DNA of 64,000 nucleotides. It comes from a candidate division WOR-3 bacterium. Lineage in GTDB: Bacteria; Hydrothermota; Hydrothermia; UBA1063. The position numbers were made by a program, and so were the translations under genes. Below the pieces are notes generated by a model. That model saw nothing but the letters and a program-made list of their open reading frames with translations, made no database searches and was not told where the DNA came from. Below, in pieces: positions 25,506 to 34,208 of the stretch. Within the stretch, counting starts at the first letter, position 1. Each line of letters starts with the position of its first letter. The DNA is taken from the NCBI GenBank assembly GCA_039803545.1, contig JBDRYS010000001.1, positions 1,003,406 through 1,067,405 on the forward strand. The letters run 5' to 3'.

Positions 25506-26387
25506 TCAGCCCTCCACCATTATCTTTAAAAACTGAGAAAACCTGAACAGCATATATTTGTTTCCCATATCCACAAGACACAACTTGCTTCCTGCCTCCT
25601 TCAGTTTTCCAATTGCAGTATCTATCGAAAGATCTCCGCTTAAAACTGGAATAGCAATAATACTCGCTTTCAAATCCCGACTTAAGAGGAACTTCTTCAT
25701 ATCGAGCAAACCTAGAACCTTCCCCTCTTCAAAAATTAGAACAGGGCCATTTATTTTAAATGTTCCATCCAATAACTCTTTAGCTTCCACCGCAAACCCT
25801 TCGATAGGCTCTGCAAATTCTTTTAACTTCAACTCCCGCCAACGAGAAAAGAAGAGTACCAACCTCGCTCTTTCACTGTCCAGTTCACCGTCTCTAACCG
25901 ACTCAGAAACTAACAATTTTATCACCTCTACAGCTTCCTTTTTTCTCTCCCCCTTAATCATTCGAATTGGAAAGATCAGGAACAGTATCAATTTGTTTAC
26001 AGGAACAGCGAGATAAGAAATCGCAACTATGAAGGGCACAAATAGCTTTACCACCAAATTGCTTCGCTCCCGTGCGAAATTTTTTGCAAAAAACTCAGTT
26101 AAAAGCAATAAGATAGAGATAAACAGTCCAGAAATCCCTATAGCCTTTGCCGTTTCAATACCAAAACTTTTTAAAGACCAAAAGGCCAGGATAGAAGAGG
26201 CAGCGGCAAAGAAGTTTAGCCCAACAAGAACAGTAGTTATGACCTCTTCCACATCCAGTAAAAACCTTTTATAACTTCTTGTGATGCCAGCAAAATCCTT
26301 TCTCTGGCAAAGGATATAACCAGTCTCGAAGGCAGAGAACACAAAAACCATCACAATGCAAAATAGCAAAGCAAAAAGCCAGATCAT
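25506..26387 (-). CDS. CNNM (DUF21) domain membrane protein, short form
   Basis: The 293-residue product has a DUF21/CNNM membrane domain (helices at about 1-20, 53-75, 83-103, 120-140) with the typical FSAFETGYILCQRK start, then a soluble part of about 120 residues that resembles a degenerate CBS pair (GPVLIFEEGKVLGLLDMKKF). The C-terminal CorC domain is missing. CNNM proteins are linked to magnesium or other divalent ion transport. It overlaps by four bases the fuller CNNM gene upstream, so the pair may form a hetero-dimer; that is inference. Confidence 0.75.
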   Translation of the reverse strand: MIWLFALLFCIVMVFVFSAFETGYILCQRKDFAGITRSYKRFLLDVEEVITTVLVGLNFFAAASSILAFWSLKSFGIETAKAIGISGLFISILLLLTEFFAKNFARERSNLVVKLFVPFIVAISYLAVPVNKLILFLIFPIRMIKGERKKEAVEVIKLLVSESVRDGELDSERARLVLFFSRWRELKLKEFAEPIEGFAVEAKELLDGTFKINGPVLIFEEGKVLGLLDMKKFLLSRDLKASIIAIPVLSGDLSIDTAIGKLKEAGSKLCLVDMGNKYMLFRFSQFLKIMVEG

Positions 26388-27529
26388 AAAAGCTCCACCT
26401 TAATCTTCGTTAATTTCGCAAATTCTTTTTCAATTATTTCAAATTTGATGCCTTCCAATTCGACGACTTCGCCTTCTTCCGGAATTCTACCTGTGACCTC
26501 CATTATTAAACTTTGAATTGTTGGAGTATCAAAGGGGATTCTTTTCCGAAGAATAAGCTCCAAATCGTTAAGAGGAATATCGCCACTTACAATCAAACTC
26601 TTTTTACCTATCCACTTCACTGAAGGCTCCGGATAAAGTCTTTCCAGCACATCCCAGAGAGTTAAAACGCCAACGAAATTACCATACTCATCAATTACAG
26701 CAAAAAACTCCTCATAGCCATAATCTTTTAAAACCTTTAAGGCCCTAACATTTACAGGAACCGTCGGACACTCAGTAAGGAAATTTGCTACTTTATCCTC
26801 TGGATTAGCCTCCAATATCCTCGCATCGCCAACTTTCAAGACCCCCAAAAGCTCCGAACCATCAAGAACGGGATAATTGGAATAAGGATACTTTCCTACA
26901 AGTTCTAAGAAATACTTTACTGTGTCAGTGGGTTTTAATGCTATGACATCATCTCGAGGTGTCATTAGCTCACCTACCTTAATATGCAGCATAGAAATTC
27001 TGGACCTCAAAATGGGATCGGAAGTGATCGCGAGTTCCTCCATTTCATCGAGCACATCAGTTTCACCTTCGTCTTTGTTTTCAAAGTTAAAAGATGGAAT
27101 GAACCTTGCAAATGGCTTTAGTAAAAGAAAAAAAGGATAAACCACTAAGGAGTGAAAACTCAGCATCTTGAGAGGATATTTAACGGCGATTAATTTGGGA
27201 CTAACTTCGCCAAAGATAAGTATAACAGCCGTGAAAATCAAAACATCAACGAATTGCGCCAAGCCGGTGGGTAACTTCAAGTTGCTGAAAAAGCCCCAGA
27301 AAAGGGTTGAAAAGATTGAGGCGGCAAAGGTATTGACAAAGGTATTAGAAACCAAAAGAGAAAAAAGGGCCTCCTTTTCGAAATTTTTTAACTTCTCTGC
27401 TATTTGCAAAATAAATCTGTTTTTTATCCTCTCGAGTTCCGCGCGCAGGGTGGAAAAAATCGCCGTCTCACACCCACTGAAGTTGAAAGACAGAAAGAGA
27501 AGCAAAAGGAAGATTAAGAATTTCCCCAT
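26384..27529 (-). CDS. CNNM/CorC-type protein (hemolysin C family)
   Basis: The 381-residue product has a CNNM membrane domain whose third residue block reads NFSGCETAIFSTLRAEL, a CBS pair (about residues 185-300, including MTPRDDVIALKPTD and FFAVIDEYGNFVGVLTLWD) and a C-terminal CorC/HlyC domain (GRIPEEGEVVELEGIKFEI). This is the full architecture of bacterial magnesium-efflux-type proteins. The older name hemolysin is misleading. It overlaps ybeY upstream by 16 bases and the shorter CNNM gene downstream by four. Confidence 0.87.
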   Translation of the reverse strand: MGKFLIFLLLLFLSFNFSGCETAIFSTLRAELERIKNRFILQIAEKLKNFEKEALFSLLVSNTFVNTFAASIFSTLFWGFFSNLKLPTGLAQFVDVLIFTAVILIFGEVSPKLIAVKYPLKMLSFHSLVVYPFFLLLKPFARFIPSFNFENKDEGETDVLDEMEELAITSDPILRSRISMLHIKVGELMTPRDDVIALKPTDTVKYFLELVGKYPYSNYPVLDGSELLGVLKVGDARILEANPEDKVANFLTECPTVPVNVRALKVLKDYGYEEFFAVIDEYGNFVGVLTLWDVLERLYPEPSVKWIGKKSLIVSGDIPLNDLELILRKRIPFDTPTIQSLIMEVTGRIPEEGEVVELEGIKFEIIEKEFAKLTKIKVELL

Positions 27530-27927
27530 AAAGCAAGATACTCTTCTTCTTTCTGGCCCATTAAAGAAGCCTTGCTCTTGTCTTTATGGTCGTAACCTAT
27601 AATGTGGAGGAGTCCGTGAAGGCAATACCTTGCCATTTCGTACTCAGCGTCAACCCCGTATTCCTTTGCTTTTTTCCTTGCCGTATCAACAGAAATATAA
27701 ATTTCTCCGATGGAGTCAAGATTAAAAGAGAGGACATCGGTAGGCTTATTCTTCCCTAAAAAGGTTTTGTTGATTCTCTTCACCCGATTATCCGTGGTAA
27801 AGATCACATTTAATTCTTCCAGCCTGTGATTTTCCTTTCTAAGAACAGATTCGAGCAGGTTCTTTACCCTCTTTTTGAATGAGGGAGAAAGCTTCACCTT
27901 CCCGTACTCAATAACCCTTATCTTCAT
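27514..27927 (-). CDS. ybeY: Endoribonuclease YbeY
   Basis: YbeY is a metal-dependent RNase needed for 16S rRNA 3' end processing and ribosome quality control. The 137-residue product has the zinc motif HGLLHIIGYDHKD (His-x3-His-x5-His) and upstream the family block NKTFLGKNKPTDVLSF. The ATG overlaps the stop of the 7TM-HD gene by 20 bases. PhoH, a 7TM-HD protein and YbeY in a row is a common bacterial gene order. Confidence 0.93.
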   Translation of the reverse strand: MKIRVIEYGKVKLSPSFKKRVKNLLESVLRKENHRLEELNVIFTTDNRVKRINKTFLGKNKPTDVLSFNLDSIGEIYISVDTARKKAKEYGVDAEYEMARYCLHGLLHIIGYDHKDKSKASLMGQKEEEYLALWGNS

Positions 27928-29749
27928 GGTATTTAATCCTCAAATGATACTGATTTAGCAAAATTATCAGCAACTCTTCTTTAATTTTTTCAAGCTCTGC
28001 ATAGGTTAAGTCTGTTTCAGAGAATTGGCCATCCTTCACTTTTTCTTCGATGATTTCGTCAATCAACCCTCTGAATTTTTTCTCATTTTTCTCATCAAGA
28101 GCCCTTGAAGAGGCTTCAATCCCATCAAGTATCATAAACAAAGCCTCAAATTTGTTCCGGGGTTTCGGTCCAGGATACCGAAACTTATCAACATCAACCT
28201 GCCCATAAAGTTTCAAAGCTTTTTTGTAAAAAGAATACATTATCGAAGTTCCATGATGGGTTTCAATCACTCCGATTACCTCATCCGGAAGCCGGTACGA
28301 CTTTGCCAAATTTATCCCGTCCACAACGTGAGATTTTAAAATCTGAACACTCATCTCGGGAGAAAGCTTATCGTGAGGATTTTCACCAGCAACCTGATTC
28401 TCTATAAAGAAAACTGGATGGACCACTTTACCAATATCGTGATACAATCCGGCAACCCTTGCAAGCAATGGACTTACACCAACGATGGGCGCAATACGAG
28501 CCCCCATTTCAGATACCCTCAAGCTGTGCTCAAAGGTACCTGGGGCTTCCTCTTGAAGTTTAAGAAGTAAAGGATGATTAACATTCGAAAGCTCGAGAAG
28601 AACAAAGTCCGTTGGATATCTAAGAATCTTTTCGAATACAAGAATAAGCAAAATCACAAGCAAAACAGAAACAAAGCTAAGAATCGAAAAATCCTTAAAG
28701 TATGACAAAAACTGGCCTCTGTGAAATTCACTCAATCCCAAAGATACCAGTAAACTCAACACAATAAAAGCGACAAGCGCGATAAAATAATCCCATCTTT
28801 TCCTTGTATTTGCCCCAACCAAGATAGACAACACACCGAAAGCGGAATTGATGAGAAAAGACTCATAAATACCCGACTTAAAAAAGGGAAAGAATAACAG
28901 TAAAAATCCAATAAACATTGAAAAGGCTGGTAAAATCCCACCGAAAAAGGCAGCAACCATAAGTGAGGCAGGGAAAACAAAAAGAAAATAAGATTTGTCA
29001 AGGGGTCGAGAAAAGTGAGGGAAAATAACCATAAAGAAGTACGCAACGAGAAATATTACAATGACCCTTCTATCCTTTTTGAGGTACAAACCCTGAGTTG
29101 TCAAAAAGTAGCCAAAAGAAAAGGCAAAAATTAAATAGACAAAGAAAAGGGCGAATTTAACTTCCTTAGAGAATAGAACAGCTTCCGCTTCCCCTTTCTC
29201 AATTCGCGAGATCGAGTCGGTTTTTACGCCAGCCAGTTCAACATTAGGTTTCAAATACGGTTCAATAATGTTAAGAATCTCTTTCTTTGTAGATTCTCCA
29301 ACACTCATTTCATCAAGAAACTTTAGGATTTGAGCTTTTAAATCTGAAAACAGAAGCACAGAGTCACTGCTAAGCTTAAGCAAAGTTCCGCCTCTTTTCA
29401 AATAAATGGAATCCATCTGGGCCATTAATTCGTCTTTCACTACAGGTTTTCTAAGCAAAGACTTCAAAAATTCTATAAGTGGTAGAAATTCAGGGCCAAG
29501 GGAATCAGAAATTCGCTCTAAAGGCCCGAAGTTTGTCTCTCCTTGAGAAAAGTATGGTAGCGTCTTTATCTCAACTCTCTTTTGAACTATGGGAAATTTT
29601 GCATCTTCTTCAAACAATCTTTCGTCAAAGCCAAGCTTAATTAACGAGAATAAAGTTAAAAAGAGCAAGAAGAAAAAAATTAAAAGAGAAAGATTATCCT
29701 TCTTTGCCCTTGTCTTTCGAGTTGCCCTGCTTGTTTTCAAATCTTTCAT
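27908..29749 (-). CDS. 7TM-HD family protein (PgpH-type c-di-AMP phosphodiesterase)
   Basis: The protein has an N-terminal helix (about residues 22-40), an extracytoplasmic domain of about 150 residues, a bundle of seven helices (about 205-390) and a cytoplasmic HD domain with HSLRVSEMGARIA, YHDIGKVVHP and SYRLPDEVIGVIETHHGT. This is the YqfF/PgpH architecture; PgpH degrades cyclic di-AMP. The ATG at 29749 (613 residues) is taken as start; a TTG at 29761 would add four residues. The gene begins inside the phoH 3' end, overlapping by 56 bases. Nucleotide specificity is inferred from the family. Confidence 0.88.
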   Translation of the reverse strand: MKDLKTSRATRKTRAKKDNLSLLIFFFLLFLTLFSLIKLGFDERLFEEDAKFPIVQKRVEIKTLPYFSQGETNFGPLERISDSLGPEFLPLIEFLKSLLRKPVVKDELMAQMDSIYLKRGGTLLKLSSDSVLLFSDLKAQILKFLDEMSVGESTKKEILNIIEPYLKPNVELAGVKTDSISRIEKGEAEAVLFSKEVKFALFFVYLIFAFSFGYFLTTQGLYLKKDRRVIVIFLVAYFFMVIFPHFSRPLDKSYFLFVFPASLMVAAFFGGILPAFSMFIGFLLLFFPFFKSGIYESFLINSAFGVLSILVGANTRKRWDYFIALVAFIVLSLLVSLGLSEFHRGQFLSYFKDFSILSFVSVLLVILLILVFEKILRYPTDFVLLELSNVNHPLLLKLQEEAPGTFEHSLRVSEMGARIAPIVGVSPLLARVAGLYHDIGKVVHPVFFIENQVAGENPHDKLSPEMSVQILKSHVVDGINLAKSYRLPDEVIGVIETHHGTSIMYSFYKKALKLYGQVDVDKFRYPGPKPRNKFEALFMILDGIEASSRALDEKNEKKFRGLIDEIIEEKVKDGQFSETDLTYAELEKIKEELLIILLNQYHLRIKYHEDKGY

Positions 29750-30674
29750 AAGCTTCCACAATTTCCTTTACAAGCCCGTGACGAATAACGTCTTCCGAAG
29801 TAAAATATATAAAGGCAACGCCTTTAATTCCCTTTAAAACCGATTGAATTTCTACCAGACCCGAAGTTTCGTGCCCCGGCAGGTCGATCTGCGTAATATC
29901 GCCGGTTAAAACCAGTTTAGAGCGAGGCCCAAGCCGGGTAAGAAACATCTTCATTTGAACAGCTTTAGTATTCTGAGCCTCATCAAGGATTACAAAGGCG
30001 TCGGAAAAGGTTCTTCCCCTCATATAAGCTAAGGGCGCAATCTCAATGACACGGGTATCTACGTATCTCTTGATAGTTTCTGCAGGCAGAAGGGCATACA
30101 ACGCGTCATAAAGCGGAGTAAGATAAGGATTTATTTTCTCTTGAAAATCACCGGGCAGAAATCCAAGAGATTCGCCTGCTTCTACCGCAGGTCTTGTCAA
30201 TATAATTTTTTCCACCAGATTCTTTCTGAGGTAGTTTATTGCTGCAGCAACGGCCAAAAAGGTCTTGCCCGTTCCTGCAGGCCCAATGGCAATCACAATA
30301 TCATTTTCATCAATCAGACGGATGTACTCTCTTTGATTGGGAGTTTTAAGTTCTATCCTTTTCTTAGGAGTTACTAAAAAACTCTTCGAATCCTCATCCC
30401 TCGTTTTTGCATGCTCTAATTCCCATTTCATAATCTCTCTTATCTCACTCTCTTCCATTTTGTGTCTTCTCTTTATCTCTTCCTTTAGGATTTGGATTAC
30501 CTTTGCCACAAGCTCTACCTCTTCAGGGGACCCTCTTAATCTTAACTCGTCTCCACGGACAACTATTTCCGTTGACGTTCTGCTTTTTAAGAATTTAAGA
30601 TTGGCGTCATTGACACCTAAAAACTCAACGGGGTTTACATCCCCTATGAAGATAATTTTTTCTACCTTCTCCAT
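29694..30674 (-). CDS. phoH: PhoH-like ATPase
   Basis: The 326-residue product has an N-terminal KH-like region of about 100 residues and the PhoH P-loop domain with Walker A GPAGTGKTFLAV, the TRPAVEAGESLGFLPGD block, Walker B FVILDEAQNT and VLTGDITQIDLP. PhoH proteins are RNA-linked ATPases/helicases; with YbeY they are tied to RNA processing. GGGAGGAG precedes the ATG. It heads the long operon down to folE2; the only sign of a separate promoter is the terminator hairpin at 30707-30732, so some transcription may come through from the LysM unit. Confidence 0.93.
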   Translation of the reverse strand: MEKVEKIIFIGDVNPVEFLGVNDANLKFLKSRTSTEIVVRGDELRLRGSPEEVELVAKVIQILKEEIKRRHKMEESEIREIMKWELEHAKTRDEDSKSFLVTPKKRIELKTPNQREYIRLIDENDIVIAIGPAGTGKTFLAVAAAINYLRKNLVEKIILTRPAVEAGESLGFLPGDFQEKINPYLTPLYDALYALLPAETIKRYVDTRVIEIAPLAYMRGRTFSDAFVILDEAQNTKAVQMKMFLTRLGPRSKLVLTGDITQIDLPGHETSGLVEIQSVLKGIKGVAFIYFTSEDVIRHGLVKEIVEAYERFENKQGNSKDKGKEG

Positions 30675-30691
30675 TCTCCTCCCGTCTCTTG

Positions 30692-30732
30692 ATTTTTAAA
30701 GAAAATGGGGGATACCAGAGGTGGTATCCCCC
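30692..30732 (-). terminator. Rho-independent terminator after the LysM gene
   Basis: An 11-base perfect inverted repeat (30707-30717 with 30722-30732, GGGGGATACCA and its complement) encloses a four-base loop. Read on the minus strand it is followed by ATTTTCTTT. It lies 24 bases after the LysM stop and 33 bases before the phoH start. Confidence 0.85.
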
Positions 30733-30755
30733 GCATTTCTTGAGTTTTTTTTGAA

Positions 30756-31352
30756 TTATCTTGGTATCTTTAATACTTGCTTTGGATAAATGAGGTTAGG
30801 ATCTTTAATCTGGTCCTTGTTGGCCTCGTAAATCCTGGTCCAGAGTCTTGGATTATTGTATATCCATGTGAATCCAGAGATTTTCCATAGACAATCGCCT
30901 GGGATTACCTCGATCTCCGTAACAATTCCATGGGGTATCTTCAACACCCAGCCGGGGTAGATGAGGTTAGGATCCTTAATGAGGTCTCTATTGGCTCTGT
31001 AAATCCTTGGCCATGCTTTCCAGTTGTTGTATATGTACCTTTGCGCGGCAATCTTGCTCAGATAGTCACCCTTTTGAACGGTATACTCCGCAGGGTATTT
31101 TGCAATTTCTGCCTTAAGCTCCGCAATTTCATTCTGGAGGGCAGAAATCTTTGCATCCAGATCAGACTCTTCATTGACAAGGGCATTGTACTTTGCTTCA
31201 AGATCTGCAATCTCCTGATTCAGGCTTGCCACCTTGGCTCTGCAATCTTCCAGCATCTGTAAGGCCTCTTTTTCAGTAAGTTTTTTCTGCTCAGCCCTGA
31301 GGGCAGGTGTTAGAAGCATTAAAACTGCAAATATAGCAATAATCCTCTTCAT
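30756..31352 (-). CDS. Secreted coiled-coil protein with two LysM domains
   Basis: The start is the ATG at 31352 (198 residues), because AGGAGG lies seven bases upstream; an ATG two codons earlier is too close to that site. A signal peptide (MKRIIAIFAVLMLLTPALRA) is followed by a coiled coil of about 65 residues (LNQEIADLEAKYNALV, LQNEIAELKAEIAK) and two LysM repeats (YTVQKGDYLSKIA and IEVIPGDCLWKIS, each ending NLIYPxxVLKIP). LysM domains bind peptidoglycan. It follows the Lpp-like lipoprotein by 12 bases and likely works with it in the periplasm. Codon use is cleaner and more G+C-rich than in its neighbours, hinting at strong expression. Confidence 0.85.
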   Translation of the reverse strand: MKRIIAIFAVLMLLTPALRAEQKKLTEKEALQMLEDCRAKVASLNQEIADLEAKYNALVNEESDLDAKISALQNEIAELKAEIAKYPAEYTVQKGDYLSKIAAQRYIYNNWKAWPRIYRANRDLIKDPNLIYPGWVLKIPHGIVTEIEVIPGDCLWKISGFTWIYNNPRLWTRIYEANKDQIKDPNLIYPKQVLKIPR

Positions 31353-31364
31353 ATCCATACCTCC

Positions 31365-31637
31365 TCAGTATCCTTTTTCAAGAACTTCATGAAGCCAGTA
31401 GCTTAATGAATCTCTTTCGGCCTGGAGCTGAGAAAGTTGAGCCTTCTTTGCCTCTATGCTTGCATTCTTGGAATCGATGTTCGCTTGAAGTTCTGCCTTC
31501 TTCTGCTCCGCAGATTGAAGGGCCTTATTGCATTCCTCTAACTGTGCCAGAGTCTGCTTGGTGGCCTTCTTCGGCCCACACGCGGCCAAAAGAAGTGCAC
31601 CAGCTATAAACACCATGCTCATTTTTTTATAACTCAT
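31365..31637 (-). CDS. Small coiled-coil lipoprotein (Lpp-like)
   Basis: The 90-residue product has a lipoprotein signal with lipobox LLLAAC (Cys20) followed by one continuous heptad-rich helix (LEECNKALQSAEQKKAEL, AKKAQLSQLQAERDSLSYW). This is the build of Braun-type or other alpha-helical outer-membrane lipoproteins. It ends in Lys-Gly-Tyr rather than the Arg-Lys of Lpp, so covalent attachment to peptidoglycan is not indicated. AAGGAGG lies before the ATG, and a strong promoter drives it together with the LysM gene. Confidence 0.75.
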   Translation of the reverse strand: MSYKKMSMVFIAGALLLAACGPKKATKQTLAQLEECNKALQSAEQKKAELQANIDSKNASIEAKKAQLSQLQAERDSLSYWLHEVLEKGY

Positions 31638-31665
31638 TCACAAACCTCCTTCTTGTCGTATTATA

Positions 31666-31694
31666 GTTATAATTCAAGCCCCTCATTTTGTCAA
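31666..31694 (-). promoter_or_regulatory. Strong sigma-70 promoter of the lipoprotein-LysM pair
   Basis: On the minus strand a consensus TTGACA (31689-31694) and TATAAC (31666-31671) are 17 bases apart, with a second TATAAT directly after. It lies seven bases beyond the cupin stop. The leader of about 20 bases carries AAGGAGG. Confidence 0.75.
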
Positions 31695-31700
31695 GTATTT

Positions 31701-32048
31701 TTAATCAGTCTTTGGAATTATGCAGAGAAAGACCAGTTCTTCCTCCCCTTTATTGATAAACTGGTGATTCACGTCAGGAGGGACAAAGACAACTACTCCA
31801 GGTGCCAGCGGATATTCTTTACTATCAATTTTCACAATTCCACTACCACTTAATACGTAAACTTCATGTTCATAAGGGTGGCTGTGATAAGGTGTATATC
31901 CTCCCTTCTCAACACGAAACATCCGTAAATAAAAATTGGGGGCACCATCTTTCTCGGCGACCAGCCATCGGATATAAACATTTTTCGCCCCCTCCATCTT
32001 TACAGGGGTCTCCTCTACTTCACTAAAATGGGTCACTTTTTCTTTCAT
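31701..32048 (-). CDS. Small cupin-domain protein
   Basis: The 115-residue product from the ATG at 32048 is a single cupin barrel with the two metal motifs: HSHPYEHEVYVLSGSG and FVPPDVNHQF. Such proteins bind a metal and a small ligand or act as dioxygenases or isomerases; the substrate is unknown. The frame runs to 32129, but AGGGGAG lies before the ATG at 32048 and the added residues are not cupin-like. It is divergent from psd. Confidence 0.82.
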   Translation of the reverse strand: MKEKVTHFSEVEETPVKMEGAKNVYIRWLVAEKDGAPNFYLRMFRVEKGGYTPYHSHPYEHEVYVLSGSGIVKIDSKEYPLAPGVVVFVPPDVNHQFINKGEEELVFLCIIPKTD

Positions 32049-32069
32049 ACCGACTCCCCTTTTGCTTAA

Positions 32070-32075
32070 ATTATA
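32070..32075 (-). promoter_or_regulatory. Possible -10 box of the cupin gene
   Basis: TATAAT on the minus strand lies 21 bases before the cupin ATG, leaving room for a short leader with AGGGGAG. No clear -35 box is seen at the usual distance. Confidence 0.4.
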
Positions 32076-32150
32076 GAGTATCAAACAGGGAACTAGAACA
32101 AAATTAAAATGGGAATCAAAATAATACAATGAACTACCAGTCTTCTCCTT

Positions 32151-32156
32151 TATAAT
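32151..32156 (+). promoter_or_regulatory. Possible -10 box of psd, leaderless type
   Basis: A consensus TATAAT ends six bases before the psd ATG at 32163, and no Shine-Dalgarno sequence is present. No good -35 box is seen 16-18 bases upstream. Confidence 0.4.
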
Positions 32157-32162
32157 TTTGCA

Positions 32163-32777
32163 ATGATTGCAAAAGAAGGTCTGCGTATATTGGTAATCCT
32201 GAGTTCAATAACCACTATCGCACTTATTATAAGGCAAAATGTGATTGCCTTTATATCTGGCCTTTTACTTTTGTTCACTCTCTTTTTCCTGAGAGACCCT
32301 AAAAGAGAGATAAAAATTGAAGAGGACAAAATAGTTTCCCCTGCCGATGGAAGGGTTACAGAAATTGCCTACAAAGACGGAAAAATTGAAATTTCCATAT
32401 TTATGTCTCTCACCGATGTCCACGTTAACCGCGTACCCCTTTCTGGAAGGGTCATTTCCATCGAAAGAAGAGGGACAAAATTTATGCGCGCTTTTCTTAA
32501 GGAGGCAGATTTTCATAATGTTCAGTGCGAGACGAAGATCTTATCCCCATCAATAGGGGAATACAGCGTAATACAGATTTCGGGAATTATAGCAAGGCGA
32601 ATTGTCAATAATTTGAAAGTTGATATGGAAGTAAAAACGGGCCAGAGAATGGGCATTATCCTTTTTGGTTCTAAGGTAAAAGTGATTTTACCAGAAGAAA
32701 AGATTGATGTTCTTGTGAAAGAAGGGGAGCACGTAAAAGCAGGTGTAACAAGTATTGCGAGGATTAAAATACAATGA
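32163..32777 (+). CDS. psd: Phosphatidylserine decarboxylase (short archaeal-type)
   Basis: Psd makes phosphatidylethanolamine from phosphatidylserine using a pyruvoyl group formed by self-cleavage. The 204-residue product has two N-terminal hydrophobic segments, then VSPADGRVTEI, FMSLTDVHVNRVPLSG and the cleavage region ILFGSKV with the Gly-Ser pair near residue 170. It is the short form without the long N-terminal part of the E. coli enzyme. It overlaps pssA by four bases (ATGA), so the two steps of phosphatidylethanolamine synthesis are made together. Confidence 0.92.
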   Translation: MIAKEGLRILVILSSITTIALIIRQNVIAFISGLLLLFTLFFLRDPKREIKIEEDKIVSPADGRVTEIAYKDGKIEISIFMSLTDVHVNRVPLSGRVISIERRGTKFMRAFLKEADFHNVQCETKILSPSIGEYSVIQISGIIARRIVNNLKVDMEVKTGQRMGIILFGSKVKVILPEEKIDVLVKEGEHVKAGVTSIARIKIQ

Positions 32778-33457
32778 ATATACCAACCCTATTTACTTTC
32801 CTTAACCTATTCTCTGGTTTTATGGCAATTATTGCCGTATCCGAGATGAAACCGGATTCTGCCTTCTGGTTCATCGTCTTTTCAGCCATCTTCGATTTTA
32901 TCGATGGAAAAATGGCAAGACTCTTCAAAACTCCTTCAAAATTAGGGCCACAAGTTGACTCTCTTGCTGACGCTGTGTCCTTTGGGGTCGCACCTTCCTT
33001 TTTTATTTACAATTTCGCCGTTTTTCCATCAGGGAAATTTTCTCCTTTCTCTCTCCTTCCCTTTGTTTACCTCTCTGCTGTCATTATGCGACTTGCTCGT
33101 TTTAACGTAATAGGCGAAGATTCCCAAAGGGAATTTTATTATGGCCTCTCTTCACCAATTTCAGCCCTTTTCTTGGTCTCTTTTATATCAACTTTAAACC
33201 GGTTTTTCCCTTCCTTTCTCTTTGTAAAAGATGCTACAGCTGGCATTGTTCTCATCCTCAGCCTTTTGATGCTCAGCAAAATTGAGTTCCCTGTTTTTAA
33301 ACAGACTAAGAAAGCCGAAAAATTGCAGATTTTATTTTTCATCTTAGGACTGCTGCTTTTAATTTACTTCAGATACTTATTTTTACTGGCTGCTATCCTA
33401 CTTTACATTATCGGAGGCATAATTCGTTACCTATTAGCCAGAGAAAGCGATGAATGA
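32774..33457 (+). CDS. pssA: CDP-diacylglycerol-serine O-phosphatidyltransferase
   Basis: PssA joins CDP-diacylglycerol and serine to make phosphatidylserine. The 227-residue membrane protein has the CDP-alcohol phosphotransferase motif spread over FIDGKMARLF and GPQVDSLAD (Asp-Gly...Ala-Arg...Gly...Asp...Asp) near residues 38-63, and about seven hydrophobic helices. It is the type II (Bacillus-like) enzyme rather than the E. coli phospholipase D type. It follows psd by translational overlap and precedes a GT2 gene with an eight-base overlap. Confidence 0.92.
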   Translation: MNIPTLFTFLNLFSGFMAIIAVSEMKPDSAFWFIVFSAIFDFIDGKMARLFKTPSKLGPQVDSLADAVSFGVAPSFFIYNFAVFPSGKFSPFSLLPFVYLSAVIMRLARFNVIGEDSQREFYYGLSSPISALFLVSFISTLNRFFPSFLFVKDATAGIVLILSLLMLSKIEFPVFKQTKKAEKLQILFFILGLLLLIYFRYLFLLAAILLYIIGGIIRYLLARESDE

Positions 33458-34208
33458 ATTAGATTTAACCTGCGTAATCCTAACATTGAATGAAGAGGAA
33501 AACATTAAAAGGGCCATAGAAAGTGTAAAAGGCCTTGCAAAAAAAATCTTAGTGGTTGATTCTGGAAGTTCAGACAAAACGGTGGAGATTGCGAAAAGCC
33601 TGGGTGCCGAATGTGTCCTTAATGAATTTAAAGACTATGCGGAACAGAGAAACTTTGCCCTCAGTTTAGTCAAAACCCAATGGGTCCTATTTCTCGATGC
33701 CGACGAAGTGGTTTCGGAAGAACTCAAAAAGGAAATTATAAAGAATATTAGTGAAAATGAGAATATCGACGGCTTCCTCATTCCAAGAAAAAACTGGTAT
33801 CTTGGTGACTTTCTCAAATGCTGGAGCCCTGACAGGCTTTTAAGGTTGTTTAAAAAGGAAAAAGGGATATGGAAAGGAGAGGTTCACGAAAAGGTTGAAC
33901 TCAAAGGAAGAATAGCAACTTTAAAGAACCCAATCCTTCACTACCCTTTTAAAGATCTTTACCATCAGTACTCTAAAAATCTCAAATATGCCAAAATGCT
34001 GGCGGAAGAAAAGTTTAAAGAGGGTAAAAAGGCAACTTTATTTGACCTAAAGATCCGGCCTCTACTAAATTTCTTAAAGCACTATCTCTTAAAAGGCTGT
34101 ATCTTCGAAGGAAAACGGGGGCTTATCTTTTCCCTATTCTATCTCCAGTACACCATTCAGAAGTACTCGATGCTATACGAAAAACACCGCCTCAGGAAAA
34201 GCTTATAA
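33450..34208 (+). CDS. Family 2 glycosyltransferase (WaaE/KdtX-like)
   Basis: The 252-residue product is a soluble GT2 enzyme: CVILTLNEEENIKRAIES, VVDSGSSDKT and WVLFLDADEVVSEEL near residues 8-90, then the WKGEVHEKVEL block typical of the WaaE/KdtX group that adds a glucose to LPS heptose. The C-terminal third is amphipathic and basic, fitting membrane association. It is the last gene of the psd-pssA unit. The sugar acceptor is inferred. Confidence 0.85.
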   Translation: MNELDLTCVILTLNEEENIKRAIESVKGLAKKILVVDSGSSDKTVEIAKSLGAECVLNEFKDYAEQRNFALSLVKTQWVLFLDADEVVSEELKKEIIKNISENENIDGFLIPRKNWYLGDFLKCWSPDRLLRLFKKEKGIWKGEVHEKVELKGRIATLKNPILHYPFKDLYHQYSKNLKYAKMLAEEKFKEGKKATLFDLKIRPLLNFLKHYLLKGCIFEGKRGLIFSLFYLQYTIQKYSMLYEKHRLRKSL

